Source: UBA7455 sp026713185 (GTDB lineage: Bacteria; Pseudomonadota; Gammaproteobacteria; Pseudomonadales; Azotimanducaceae). Taken from it: a stretch of 64,000 nucleotides of DNA. This document shows, in pieces, positions 26,641-34,576 of this stretch. Where the stretch lies: contig OY762456.1 in assembly GCA_963665785.1 (NCBI GenBank), forward strand, positions 682,001 through 746,000, given 5' to 3'. The position numbers and the translations under genes are program-made. The notes under the pieces were generated by a model. The model saw only the letters and a program-made list of their open reading frames with translations, did no database searches and was not told where the DNA came from. Numbering within the stretch: position 1 is the first letter of the stretch; the number at the start of each line of letters is the position of its first letter.

Positions 26641-27705
26641 TTATTTATAAACCAATATCGACCGCCCAAGTATTTCACCATTCTTGAGCGCGCGTACAGC
26701 TTCGTTAATTTCATCGAGGCCTGAATAGATAGTGGTGATCATTTTGTCGAGAGGCAGTTCGCCACTCTGAAACCAGTCAATATACCGGGGATAGTCAACG
26801 GCAGGGTGGCTGGACCCGCCGATAGACCCGATCAGGTGCTTCTCACCACTGGGAAAAGCATTTGACGGAAGCTGGAATGGCTCCATCGAGGCGCCAACTA
26901 CAACGGCGGTCCCACCCCTTGCTGCACCTATACGGCCCGATTTTACGGCGGCCAGGATCTGCGGCGTAGTGACCGGGCCACCGATGGCATCGAAGGCAAA
27001 GTCAGCACCGCCGCCCGTGATCTCGTGGATGGCCTCTACCGCGTCAGCCTCACTTGCGTTTACCGTATGCGTCGCGCCAAACTCCTTCGCAAAATCCAGC
27101 TTGTCATCGGCCAGGTCAACGGCAATGATGGGATCGGCGCCGGCAATCTTCGCGCCCACGATCACATTGATGCCCACACCGCCCACACCAATGACGGCGA
27201 CTGATTGACCTTTTTGTACCTTGGCAGAACCCAGCACAGCACCTATGCCGGTGACCGTCGCACAACCAACGATGGCGGTTGCTGCCGTTTCAACCTGATT
27301 CGAAAGCGGTACCACCAGTTGCTCATTCAAGAGCGCGTGCTCCGACCAGGTGTTAACACCAGCCCAGTGCTTTTCGCCGCGGAACTCGTAACTGGTCGGG
27401 GGTAACGCGGGACTGTCGACGTTGATATCGCGAGGCACCCAGGTGACGATGCAATGGTCTCCTTCCTTGATGTGCGTCACATCGCTGCCGACTTTGAGGA
27501 CAACCCCGGTAGCCTCATGCCCAAGTAAAAATGGGGGTTTTATTGCTGGATGATTCATTTGAGTAAGCTGAGAATGACAAATCCCCGTGGCGAAATACTC
27601 CACCAATACTTCTGGTCCCTTTGGATCCTGCAGAATAATCTCTTCAACTGCCAATGGCTGCCCATTTTTTTCTACCAGTACCGCTGCATGCGTTGTCGTT
27701 GCCAT
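26641..27705 (-). CDS. zinc-dependent alcohol dehydrogenase (MDR, class III-like)
   Basis: 354 residues from ATG 27705 behind aggagaaac; a longer frame to 27756 is a repeat-derived lead. Catalytic zinc ligands appear in ATGICHSQL (Cys) and LLGHEATGVV (His-Glu), with a later Cys in VGCATVTGIGAVL. The Rossmann motif is VIGVGGVGINVIVGAKIAGA, as in NDMA-dependent and class III enzymes. The four-Cys structural zinc lobe normally found after HCIVTW is missing, replaced by VPRDINVDSPALPPTS. Oxidises an alcohol with NAD; substrate unknown. Confidence 0.9.
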   Translation of the reverse strand: MATTTHAAVLVEKNGQPLAVEEIILQDPKGPEVLVEYFATGICHSQLTQMNHPAIKPPFLLGHEATGVVLKVGSDVTHIKEGDHCIVTWVPRDINVDSPALPPTSYEFRGEKHWAGVNTWSEHALLNEQLVVPLSNQVETAATAIVGCATVTGIGAVLGSAKVQKGQSVAVIGVGGVGINVIVGAKIAGADPIIAVDLADDKLDFAKEFGATHTVNASEADAVEAIHEITGGGADFAFDAIGGPVTTPQILAAVKSGRIGAARGGTAVVVGASMEPFQLPSNAFPSGEKHLIGSIGGSSHPAVDYPRYIDWFQSGELPLDKMITTIYSGLDEINEAVRALKNGEILGRSILVYK

Positions 27706-27737
27706 GATGTTTCTCCTACCTTCGGGGCATCCAGCGC

Positions 27738-27769
27738 CTGTAGTACCCCTAGCCATAAAATTCCCCTAT
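27738..27769 (-). repeat. start-region repeat, copy upstream of alcohol dehydrogenase
   Basis: Partner of 24101-24132: minus-strand agggga, then ATG at 27756, then ggggtactacag. The frame from this ATG runs 17 codons straight into the dehydrogenase ATG at 27705. It may be the 5' stub of a lost second receptor gene, or a shared control sequence. Confidence 0.65.
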
Positions 27770-27827
27770 GCGCGGAGAGAAAATTACCATAATATTTTGC
27801 TCACTCATTCCAACGGCACCCAAAACA

Positions 27828-28244
27828 ATGAACAATCCCAAGCGACCTCTGCCGGTACCCACACCCGAAACCCAGCATTTTTGGGACGGGTGCAAAGCGG
27901 GTGAACTGCGTTTGCAACGCTGTGACGACTGCGGTCACGTATATTTTCCGCCACGGCTATTTTGCCCGCAATGCTCATCACGGGCGGTGAGTATTTTTGC
28001 CGCCTCAGGGGAGGCAATCCTCGACAGTTACGTGATCAACCATCGACCCCATCCGGCCTGGAACGAACCGTACGCCATCGCCATAGTGCAACTGGCGGAA
28101 GGCCCGCGCATGGCCTCCAATATTATCGGCTGCGAACAAACCCCCGAGGCCCTCACTCTGGATATGCCGTTGCAAGTCGAATTCGAGTCCATGAGCGACG
28201 ACATCACACTACCCTTGTTCCGTCCGGCAGGAGAAGCTTTGTGA
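27828..28244 (+). CDS. Zn-ribbon/OB-fold (DUF35) protein
   Basis: 138 residues from ATG 27828. The zinc ribbon is LQRCDDCGHVYFPPRLFCPQCSS (four Cys), then an OB-fold with AILDSYVINHRPHPAWNEPYAIAIVQLAEG. It is the expected partner of the thiolase-fold protein that follows, whose GTG start overlaps its stop (gtga at 28241-28244). Promoter and start region face the alcohol dehydrogenase across about 120 bases. First gene of a four-gene operon. Confidence 0.9.
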   Translation: MNNPKRPLPVPTPETQHFWDGCKAGELRLQRCDDCGHVYFPPRLFCPQCSSRAVSIFAASGEAILDSYVINHRPHPAWNEPYAIAIVQLAEGPRMASNIIGCEQTPEALTLDMPLQVEFESMSDDITLPLFRPAGEAL

Positions 28245-29377
28245 CCGGAATTGCGGTGGTGGGCGCCGCGGAAACCACTGAACTCGGTAAAATCCCCGGC
28301 ATGAGTCAGATGATGCTGCACGCAGATGCCGCATTAAACGCCATGGCAGACGCGGGTTTGACCGCCAGGGACATTGACGGCGTGGCAACAGCGGGGGATC
28401 GACCGACAGATCTGGCATTTTATCTCGGCATTACCCCGGAATGGGCAGACGGCACCGCTGTTGGCGGCTGTTCGTTCATGTTGCACGTGCGACACGCGGT
28501 GGCGGCCTTACAAGCGGGTTTGTGCAAGACAGTTCTCATCACGCACGGCGAGAGCGGCCGCTCGCGGGTTGGCTCTAACCGCGGCGCCCCGGCACCGACA
28601 TCGTTAGCGGGTCAATTCGAAGCGCCTTTTGGCGCCTTCGGCGCGCCCTCGACATTCACGCTGCCTGTGCTGCGCTATATGAAAGACTACGGCATGAGTC
28701 ACGAGCAGTTGGCTATGGTGGCGGTAGTACAGCGCGAATGGGCAGCCAAGAACCCCCGCGCGAGTTTCCATGATCCGATTACAGTGGACGACGTGCTCAA
28801 CTCACGCCTGATTGCCTATCCATTCCACTTGCTCGAGTGTTGCCTGGTCACCGACGGCGGTGGCGCACTGATTCTCACCACGGATGATCGTGCTGGCGAT
28901 TTTCCGCAAAAGCCCGTTTACATCCGGGGCGCCGGCGAAAGTGTTGAGACGCCGTTAATCAGTCAGATGCAGAATCTGACGAGTTCCAGAGCTTTCAGCG
29001 TTGCCGGGCCACGCGCGATGCGAGACGCTGGCATCAACCACGATGACGTCGATCACTTGATGATTTACGATGCCTTTGCCCACCTGCCGTTCTACGGCTT
29101 GGAAGATTTGGGCTTTTGCGGGCGCGGCGAAGCACCGGATTTCATTTGGGAGCGCAACACCGCCCCCGGCGGCATCTTACCCACCAACACCAATGGCGGT
29201 GGCCTGTCTTACATGCACTCAGGCATGTACGGCATGTACGCATTACAAGAAAGTGTGCGACAAATGCGCGGAACCGCGCCTGCCCAGGTGGCTGACGCAG
29301 AAGTCTCCCTGTGTTTGGGCGTCGGCGGCATGTTTGGCGCCAGTGGTTGTATCGTGTTTGGCAGTTCGCCAAAGTGA
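28241..29377 (+). CDS. thiolase-fold aldolase-type protein (Ltp2-like)
   Basis: 378 residues beginning with GTG 28241 overlapping the DUF35 stop by four bases; earlier in-frame starts lie inside that gene. Key parts are GIAVVGAAETTELGKIPGMS, TAVGGCSFMLHVRHAVAALQ (candidate active-site Cys), DHLMIYDAFAHLPFYGLEDLGF, and GGILPTNTNGGGLSYMHSGMYG near the end. It resembles the paralogue at 7013-8200 in gene context. With its DUF35 partner it likely performs retro-aldol or thiolytic carbon-carbon cleavage on an acyl-CoA. Confidence 0.9.
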   Translation: MTGIAVVGAAETTELGKIPGMSQMMLHADAALNAMADAGLTARDIDGVATAGDRPTDLAFYLGITPEWADGTAVGGCSFMLHVRHAVAALQAGLCKTVLITHGESGRSRVGSNRGAPAPTSLAGQFEAPFGAFGAPSTFTLPVLRYMKDYGMSHEQLAMVAVVQREWAAKNPRASFHDPITVDDVLNSRLIAYPFHLLECCLVTDGGGALILTTDDRAGDFPQKPVYIRGAGESVETPLISQMQNLTSSRAFSVAGPRAMRDAGINHDDVDHLMIYDAFAHLPFYGLEDLGFCGRGEAPDFIWERNTAPGGILPTNTNGGGLSYMHSGMYGMYALQESVRQMRGTAPAQVADAEVSLCLGVGGMFGASGCIVFGSSPK

Positions 29378-30603
29378 CTGCAGCGTTAGCCGACTTTCGA
29401 ATCTGCGACTTTACCGGCCAACTGGCCGGCGCCGGCGCGACCAAGTGGCTCGCGGCATTCGGTGCAGAGGTTATACGTATTGAAGATCCGACACGTGAAG
29501 GTCGTTGGGACATCTTGCGTGGTGGGCTTCCGTTTGTCGATGAACGACGCGGCATCAACATGGGCGGTTCATTCAACAACCACAATACCGACAAGCTTGG
29601 CATCACCCTGAATCTCAGAACCGCAAAAGGCAAGGAGATCCTCACCGAAATCATCAGGCGCTCGGACGCCGTCACGGAAAATTTCTCTGCCGGTGTGTTG
29701 GACAAATGGGGTTTCGGTTACGAGCAACTGCAGAAGATAAAGCCGGACATCGTCTATGTTTCCAACTGTGGCTTCGGCCACGTTGGCCCCTACAGCCAAT
29801 ACAAGACCTGGGGTCCGCTCGTGCAGGCTGTTTCCGGGCTGACGTTCAGTTCGGGCCTGCCGGGTGAGCCCCCGGCCGGCTGGGGGTATTCCTATATGGA
29901 CCATACCGGCGCCTATTACATGGCCATGGCTATCCTCGCGGCGCTGTATCATCGTCAGCGCACGGGTGAAGGCCAGTGGGTGGACCTGTCATGTACCGAC
30001 GCCGCCGTCACCCTGAATGGACCTGCGCTGCTGGATTGGACGGTTAACGGCCGACCCATGCGTCGGGAGAACTCCCCGAATTCCAATCGCAGTCAATTTG
30101 CTCACATGGCGCCTCACGGCATTTACCCATGCAGCGGTGACGACGATTGGATCGCGATCGCCTGTCGCGATGATGCGGATTGGCAACAACTCGCCGCGGC
30201 GATCGATGCGACCTGGACCGGTGCCTACACAACGCTGCAAACCCGCCTGGATAGCCTGGATGCACTGGATGCCGAGATCTCGGGTTGGACTGCAGATCAG
30301 GACAAGTTTGCGCTGCAGAACTCGTTGCGGGAACGAGGCATTCCGGTATCCGCCGTACAAAAACCCCAGGAACGCATTGATCAGGATCCCACCACCGGCA
30401 ATTTTGGCCTGTGGCCGACTGTTACACATAAGGAAATGGGCAACCTGCGCGTTGACGGTTTGCCCGTTCACTTGTCACAGTCTGACTGGAACATCAGCCG
30501 TGGCGGACCGTGTCTGGGAGAGCACACCGAGGAGGTACTGGTCAACCTGCTGGGGATGTCCGCAGAAGAAGTGCAGACACTGCGTGAGGAGAACGTAATT
30601 TGA
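29374..30603 (+). CDS. CaiB/BaiF family (class III) CoA-transferase, first
   Basis: 409 residues from GTG 29374, overlapping the thiolase stop (gtga). It has the class III pattern: RICDFTGQLAGAGATKWLAAFGAEVIRIEDP, HNTDKLGITLNLRTAKGKEIL, a conserved Asp-containing SDAVTENFSAGVLDKWGFGYE, GWGYSYMDHTGAYYMAMAILAAL, and the C-terminal GGPCLGEHTEEVLVNLLGMS. It transfers CoA between carboxylic acids. Two consecutive homologues suggest a heterodimer, as known for several bile-acid and aromatic-acid transferases. Confidence 0.92.
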   Translation: MTAALADFRICDFTGQLAGAGATKWLAAFGAEVIRIEDPTREGRWDILRGGLPFVDERRGINMGGSFNNHNTDKLGITLNLRTAKGKEILTEIIRRSDAVTENFSAGVLDKWGFGYEQLQKIKPDIVYVSNCGFGHVGPYSQYKTWGPLVQAVSGLTFSSGLPGEPPAGWGYSYMDHTGAYYMAMAILAALYHRQRTGEGQWVDLSCTDAAVTLNGPALLDWTVNGRPMRRENSPNSNRSQFAHMAPHGIYPCSGDDDWIAIACRDDADWQQLAAAIDATWTGAYTTLQTRLDSLDALDAEISGWTADQDKFALQNSLRERGIPVSAVQKPQERIDQDPTTGNFGLWPTVTHKEMGNLRVDGLPVHLSQSDWNISRGGPCLGEHTEEVLVNLLGMSAEEVQTLREENVI

Positions 30604-31823
30604 GCGCGCTGTCCGGTATTCGCGTGATCGAGATCGCCAATGAGCGAATTGCGTTTGCCGGCAAGCTGCTGGCTGACATGGGTGCCGACGTCATCCTGAT
30701 AGAACCACCGGACGGTGACCCCAGCCGCGACTATCCGCCGTTTCTCGATGACACACCAGGCCCCAACCGAAGCCTGTATTTCTGGCATTATCACACCAGC
30801 AAGCGTGGTATTACCCTCGACCTGGATGATGCCGCCGATCAAAGTCGCTTCGCCAGGCTCGCCGCGTCGGCGGACGTTGTGCTGGAGTCAGAGCCGATAA
30901 CGCGGCTTTCCCAGCTCGGGATCGACTACCCTGACCTGTGCTCCGGTAATCCGGGTCTTCTCCACGTTGCCGTGACACCCTACGGGCGCAATGAGCCCCT
31001 GAGCGATCTGCCAACGACCGACCTGACGCTCATGGCCGCCGCCGGTCCGCCCTGGAGCTGCGGCTATGACGATCACTCCCTGCCGCCAGTACGAGGCTGG
31101 GGCAATCAGGGCTATAACACGGCATGCCATTATGCGGTGATGTCTATCCTTACCGCGTTGCTGCATCGCGGGGCTACTGGCGAAGGCCAGTTCATCGACG
31201 TTTCCATGACCGCCGCATTGAACGTGACTACTGAGAGGGGGTCTTTCTTCTGGCTGGTAAACCAGAGCACGGTGCAACGCCAAACAGGTCGCCATGCCAT
31301 GATTCGTCCTACCGGCGACACCCAGGTGTTATGCGTGGACGGGCGTTACGCCAATACCGGCGTTCCGCCGCGCTTCCCTCATGAATTTACCAACTTGCTG
31401 GTCTGGTTGCGTGAGCTCAAACTGGATACAGAATTTCCAGAAACGGTGTTTATCGAAATGGGCGCAAACCTGGATGGACCGATCGACCTGTCGCTCATCG
31501 GTAAGGATGACACGATCACGGCTATTTTTTCTGCAGCCCGGCAAGCCGTGCGGCTCATCGCATCGCGAATGACTGCCCAGGATTTTTTTATCGCCTGTCA
31601 GAATGCGGGCCTTGTCGCCGGCGTGGTCAACAGCCCGGAGGAGGCTTTTGAAGACGAGCATTTCAAGGCCCGTGGGCTCCAGGTGCCCGTGCATCATGAT
31701 GATCTCGACCTTACCGTGACTTATCCCGGTGCGCCTTTCGATTTGCCCCAAAGCCCGTGGAGTATTTCCAGACGCGCGCCACACCTGGGCGAACATAACG
31801 CCGAGGTGCTGGGGTCGGAGTGA
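30600..31823 (+). CDS. CaiB/BaiF family (class III) CoA-transferase, second
   Basis: 407 residues starting with TTG 30600, overlapping the preceding stop (ttga); no ATG or GTG gives a better N-terminus (SALSGIRVIEIANERIAFAGKLLADMGADVILIEPP). KRGITLDLDDAADQSRFARLA and RRAPHLGEHNAEVLGSE are family-typical. An ADVVLESEPITRLSQLGIDY segment stands where the catalytic Asp region is expected but has Glu in a shifted position, so it may be the non-catalytic partner subunit. Last gene of the overlapping operon. Confidence 0.9.
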   Translation: MSALSGIRVIEIANERIAFAGKLLADMGADVILIEPPDGDPSRDYPPFLDDTPGPNRSLYFWHYHTSKRGITLDLDDAADQSRFARLAASADVVLESEPITRLSQLGIDYPDLCSGNPGLLHVAVTPYGRNEPLSDLPTTDLTLMAAAGPPWSCGYDDHSLPPVRGWGNQGYNTACHYAVMSILTALLHRGATGEGQFIDVSMTAALNVTTERGSFFWLVNQSTVQRQTGRHAMIRPTGDTQVLCVDGRYANTGVPPRFPHEFTNLLVWLRELKLDTEFPETVFIEMGANLDGPIDLSLIGKDDTITAIFSAARQAVRLIASRMTAQDFFIACQNAGLVAGVVNSPEEAFEDEHFKARGLQVPVHHDDLDLTVTYPGAPFDLPQSPWSISRRAPHLGEHNAEVLGSE

Positions 31824-31837
31824 TTAAGGAGAAACAC

Positions 31838-31909
31838 ATGCAAACAACCACGCTAATTGAAGGTCTCTGCTTCTTTCGAAATCAAGTCAAAAAGGAATAC
31901 CAACGATGA
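31838..31909 (+). pseudogene. short coupled frame, possible 5' stub of an SMP-30/gluconolactonase gene
   Basis: A good Shine-Dalgarno (aaggag) precedes ATG 31838, opening a 23-codon frame, MQTTTLIEGLCFFRNQVKK plus EYQR, that stops by ATGA overlap with the next gene. The first dozen residues (TTLIEGLCF) resemble the start of SMP-30/gluconolactonase proteins, which continue G-E-G-P-R-W; here that continuation is lost. It now acts only as a leader that could couple translation to the beta-lactamase-fold gene. Confidence 0.4.
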
Positions 31910-33213
31910 AAATCTTCTCAAAACGCAACGCAATACCGCTCCTTCTCGCGTTTCCACTGATTTTGGGGCTGACGATCTCTCAAGCGTCGGCCGAACCGAT
32001 GCACACTCCGACGAAGATGCCGATGGCCAAGGCGGAGTCGGTTGGCATGTCGACGAAAGGCTTGAGTCACATCGACGACGTAATGCAGGAATACATCGAC
32101 GCCGGCACTATACAGGGTGCAATCACGGTCGTGGCCCGACGCGGAAAGGTCGTTCATTTCTCAACGAACGGCGATATGGATGTCAAAAAGGGCCGTGCAA
32201 TGGAGACCGATGCGATCTTTCGAATGGCCTCCTCTGCGAAGGCCGTGACAGGCGTTGCCACGATGATATTGGTTGACGAAGGGCTGATAAGCCCAAGCGA
32301 TCCCGTTTCAAAATTCATCCCCGAATTCGCAGACGTGAAAGTTGCGGTCTTGGCCGAACCAGCGGAGGGCAAGGGCAAGGCTAAACCCAAATCCAAGGGC
32401 AAGGCCAAATCCAAATCCAAGGGTGCGGGAGATGTCCCGGAACATCGCCTGGTACCGGTCGACACGCCACTGACAATTCACCATCTGCTCACGCACACAG
32501 CCGGCCTCATGACTGGCGGACTGGGCGCGGCGGTCAGTACGGTGGAACCACGCACCTTTGACGATACACGTGCCACCTACATCCCCAGGCTCGCGAAGGC
32601 GCCTCTGGATTTCCAACCGGGTACACAGCGACGCTACAGCCCGGGCGGCGGCATCACTGTGGTGTCACGCATAATCGAAATCGTTTCCGAAACCCCATTC
32701 GATGAATTCGTGCAGAAACGAATCTTCAATCCGCTGGAGATGAATAACTCGTATTACTACGGTGTGCCGAGTAACCAGGAATCCAAAAGCGTTGTGGTAC
32801 CAGGCCTTGACGCCTCGACGAAGAAAGGGGGCTGGGGACTTTTCAGTACCGCCGAAGATTTTCTCCACTTCCAGCAGATGCTGCTCAATGAGGGTGAACT
32901 TTTTGGGCGCCGGGTACTGAGTCCGGCGGCCGTTAAGATGATGAGCAGCAACCAGGTTGATGACATTGATGTAACCACAGATCCCAAGTCCAGAAAGGGG
33001 ATGGGCCACGGATACACCGTTGGTGTCACACTGGACCCGGAGGTCGCAGCGAATTACCGTGGGAAAGGCGCTTTCGGAGGAGGCGGTGCGTTAGGCACGG
33101 TGTCCTGGACGGATCCCGAAAACGAGTTGGTTGCAGTGATCATGCTGCAGCAGCCGCGTGGCGGGATGCAAGGCGCATTCGCGAAAGCCATTCATCAGGC
33201 GATTATCGATTAA
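31906..33213 (+). CDS. secreted beta-lactamase-fold serine hydrolase (class C/esterase type)
   Basis: 435 residues. N-terminal signal peptide (NAIPLLLAFPLILGLTISQASA), so exported. The SxxK nucleophile motif is S109-S-A-K112; a Tyr motif of the YxN/YxG type is RRYSPGGGITVVSRIIE. Central HHLLTHTAGLMTGG is typical of beta-lactamase/EstB-like serine hydrolases. Unusual is a Lys-rich low-complexity insert at about residues 155-174 made of KGKAKPKSKG-like repeats. Likely an esterase or peptidase rather than a resistance enzyme. Confidence 0.9.
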   Translation: MKIFSKRNAIPLLLAFPLILGLTISQASAEPMHTPTKMPMAKAESVGMSTKGLSHIDDVMQEYIDAGTIQGAITVVARRGKVVHFSTNGDMDVKKGRAMETDAIFRMASSAKAVTGVATMILVDEGLISPSDPVSKFIPEFADVKVAVLAEPAEGKGKAKPKSKGKAKSKSKGAGDVPEHRLVPVDTPLTIHHLLTHTAGLMTGGLGAAVSTVEPRTFDDTRATYIPRLAKAPLDFQPGTQRRYSPGGGITVVSRIIEIVSETPFDEFVQKRIFNPLEMNNSYYYGVPSNQESKSVVVPGLDASTKKGGWGLFSTAEDFLHFQQMLLNEGELFGRRVLSPAAVKMMSSNQVDDIDVTTDPKSRKGMGHGYTVGVTLDPEVAANYRGKGAFGGGGALGTVSWTDPENELVAVIMLQQPRGGMQGAFAKAIHQAIID

Positions 33214-33472
33214 CCACCTTGCCGCCTCAATGGCAACTCCAGCCGCCGACACCGTCATCCGGATAACGATGAGTTCCGGGTCTTTTTCATAGTACATCAG
33301 CTCGTATCTCATTGACTAATCTTTAGAAAATGTGGTTTATTCACCTTATCTTCGAGCCACCGAAGCCAAATTAGAGCCTTCAGCGGGCCAAAATCTCGCC
33401 CTGCCGCTGTCGCGCAGCAAACAGGTCGGTTTACCTGGATTTTATTCGTCATGTTTGATGGGAGATACGGTT

Positions 33473-34576
33473 ATGGAAAAGTGGAGCGAGAAAAAAGCCA
33501 ACGAATGGTATAAAGCTCAGCCCTGGCTGGTCGGCTGCAATTTTCTACCGAGCACCGCGATAAACCAGGTGGAGATGTTCCAGCCGGAAACGTTTGATCC
33601 TGAAACCATCCGACGGGAGCTGGGCTGGGCGAGCGACGTGGGGTTTAACACCCTCAGAGTGTATCTCCATGACATCCTCTGGAAGGAAGAAGTCCGCGCG
33701 GGTTTTCTGGCGAACTTCGGCACGTTCCTCGACATCTGCGAGGCGCTCGGTATGCGATGCATCATCCTTTTCTTCGATGACATTCACTGGGATCACGACA
33801 TCAAGCTGGGACCACAGCAGCCCCGGATCACCGGCGTGCACAACAGCGGCTGGTTGAAGTGCCCTGGAAGAAAACTTCTGCAGGCTTACGACGACGGAAG
33901 TATCACCGGAAGCGACCGGGCTCGTTTGCAAAGTTATGTGCAGGATTTGATGGAGCGGTACCGCGATGATCGACGGATTCTGATGTGGGATCTCTACAAC
34001 GAACCCAACCAACCCGTGACAAAAACCCTGTTGGAAGACACCTGGGCCTGGGCGCGTGAGGTAGGTCCCTCACAACCCCTGACTGGCTGCTTTACCGGAG
34101 CCGGGCCCGATTACCGCGACTATCATGCAGAACAGTCCGACGTCCTTACCTTCCACTGCTATAACACGCAGAGACTGCAGGAGATAATCGACAGGCTCAG
34201 GAAGGCCCATCCCGGCCGGCCCATCATCTGCACCGAATACATGGGGCGTCCGAACAGCACCTTCAAGGGTTGTCTGCCGATTCTGAAAGAGAACCATGTC
34301 GGGGCCATCAACTGGGGGCTGGTCAACGGCAAATCCGGCACGGTCTGGCACTGGCCATCACAGAAGGCTATACGCGCAATCGTGGAGAAGCCGGGTTGGA
34401 GCCTGGCCGCTATCGAATCCGGCCATGGGTTCGACCGGCCCGCACCGGGCGAGAACTACCCTGAACCGGACGCCTGGTTCCACGACATTTTTCGGGTGGA
34501 CGGCACGCCGTATGATGCGGAGGAGACCGCGTTGACCCGGGAGCTTGTGGGGAGACGCGAGGTGTCAGGTGAATAG
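33473..34576 (+). CDS. glycoside hydrolase (cellulase/GH5-like superfamily)
   Basis: 367 residues from ATG 33473, preceded by gggaga; the open frame reaches back to 33332 without a convincing start. A TIM-barrel hydrolase of clan GH-A type: FNTLRVYLHDILWKEE near residue 58, acid/base motif MWDLYNEPNQP (Asn-Glu-Pro) near residue 170, and nucleophile strand PIICTEYMGRPNS near residue 250. No signal peptide, so intracellular use of imported oligosaccharide is likely. It overlaps the sulfatase gene by eight bases, suggesting a common sulfated glycan substrate. Confidence 0.87.
   Translation: MEKWSEKKANEWYKAQPWLVGCNFLPSTAINQVEMFQPETFDPETIRRELGWASDVGFNTLRVYLHDILWKEEVRAGFLANFGTFLDICEALGMRCIILFFDDIHWDHDIKLGPQQPRITGVHNSGWLKCPGRKLLQAYDDGSITGSDRARLQSYVQDLMERYRDDRRILMWDLYNEPNQPVTKTLLEDTWAWAREVGPSQPLTGCFTGAGPDYRDYHAEQSDVLTFHCYNTQRLQEIIDRLRKAHPGRPIICTEYMGRPNSTFKGCLPILKENHVGAINWGLVNGKSGTVWHWPSQKAIRAIVEKPGWSLAAIESGHGFDRPAPGENYPEPDAWFHDIFRVDGTPYDAEETALTRELVGRREVSGE

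Noticed and set aside
33091..33312. 73-codon minus-strand frame MRYELMYYEKDPELIVIRM...
   Set aside because: Overlaps the end of the beta-lactamase-fold gene; no known family recognised; only the first ~30 codons lie in the gap.
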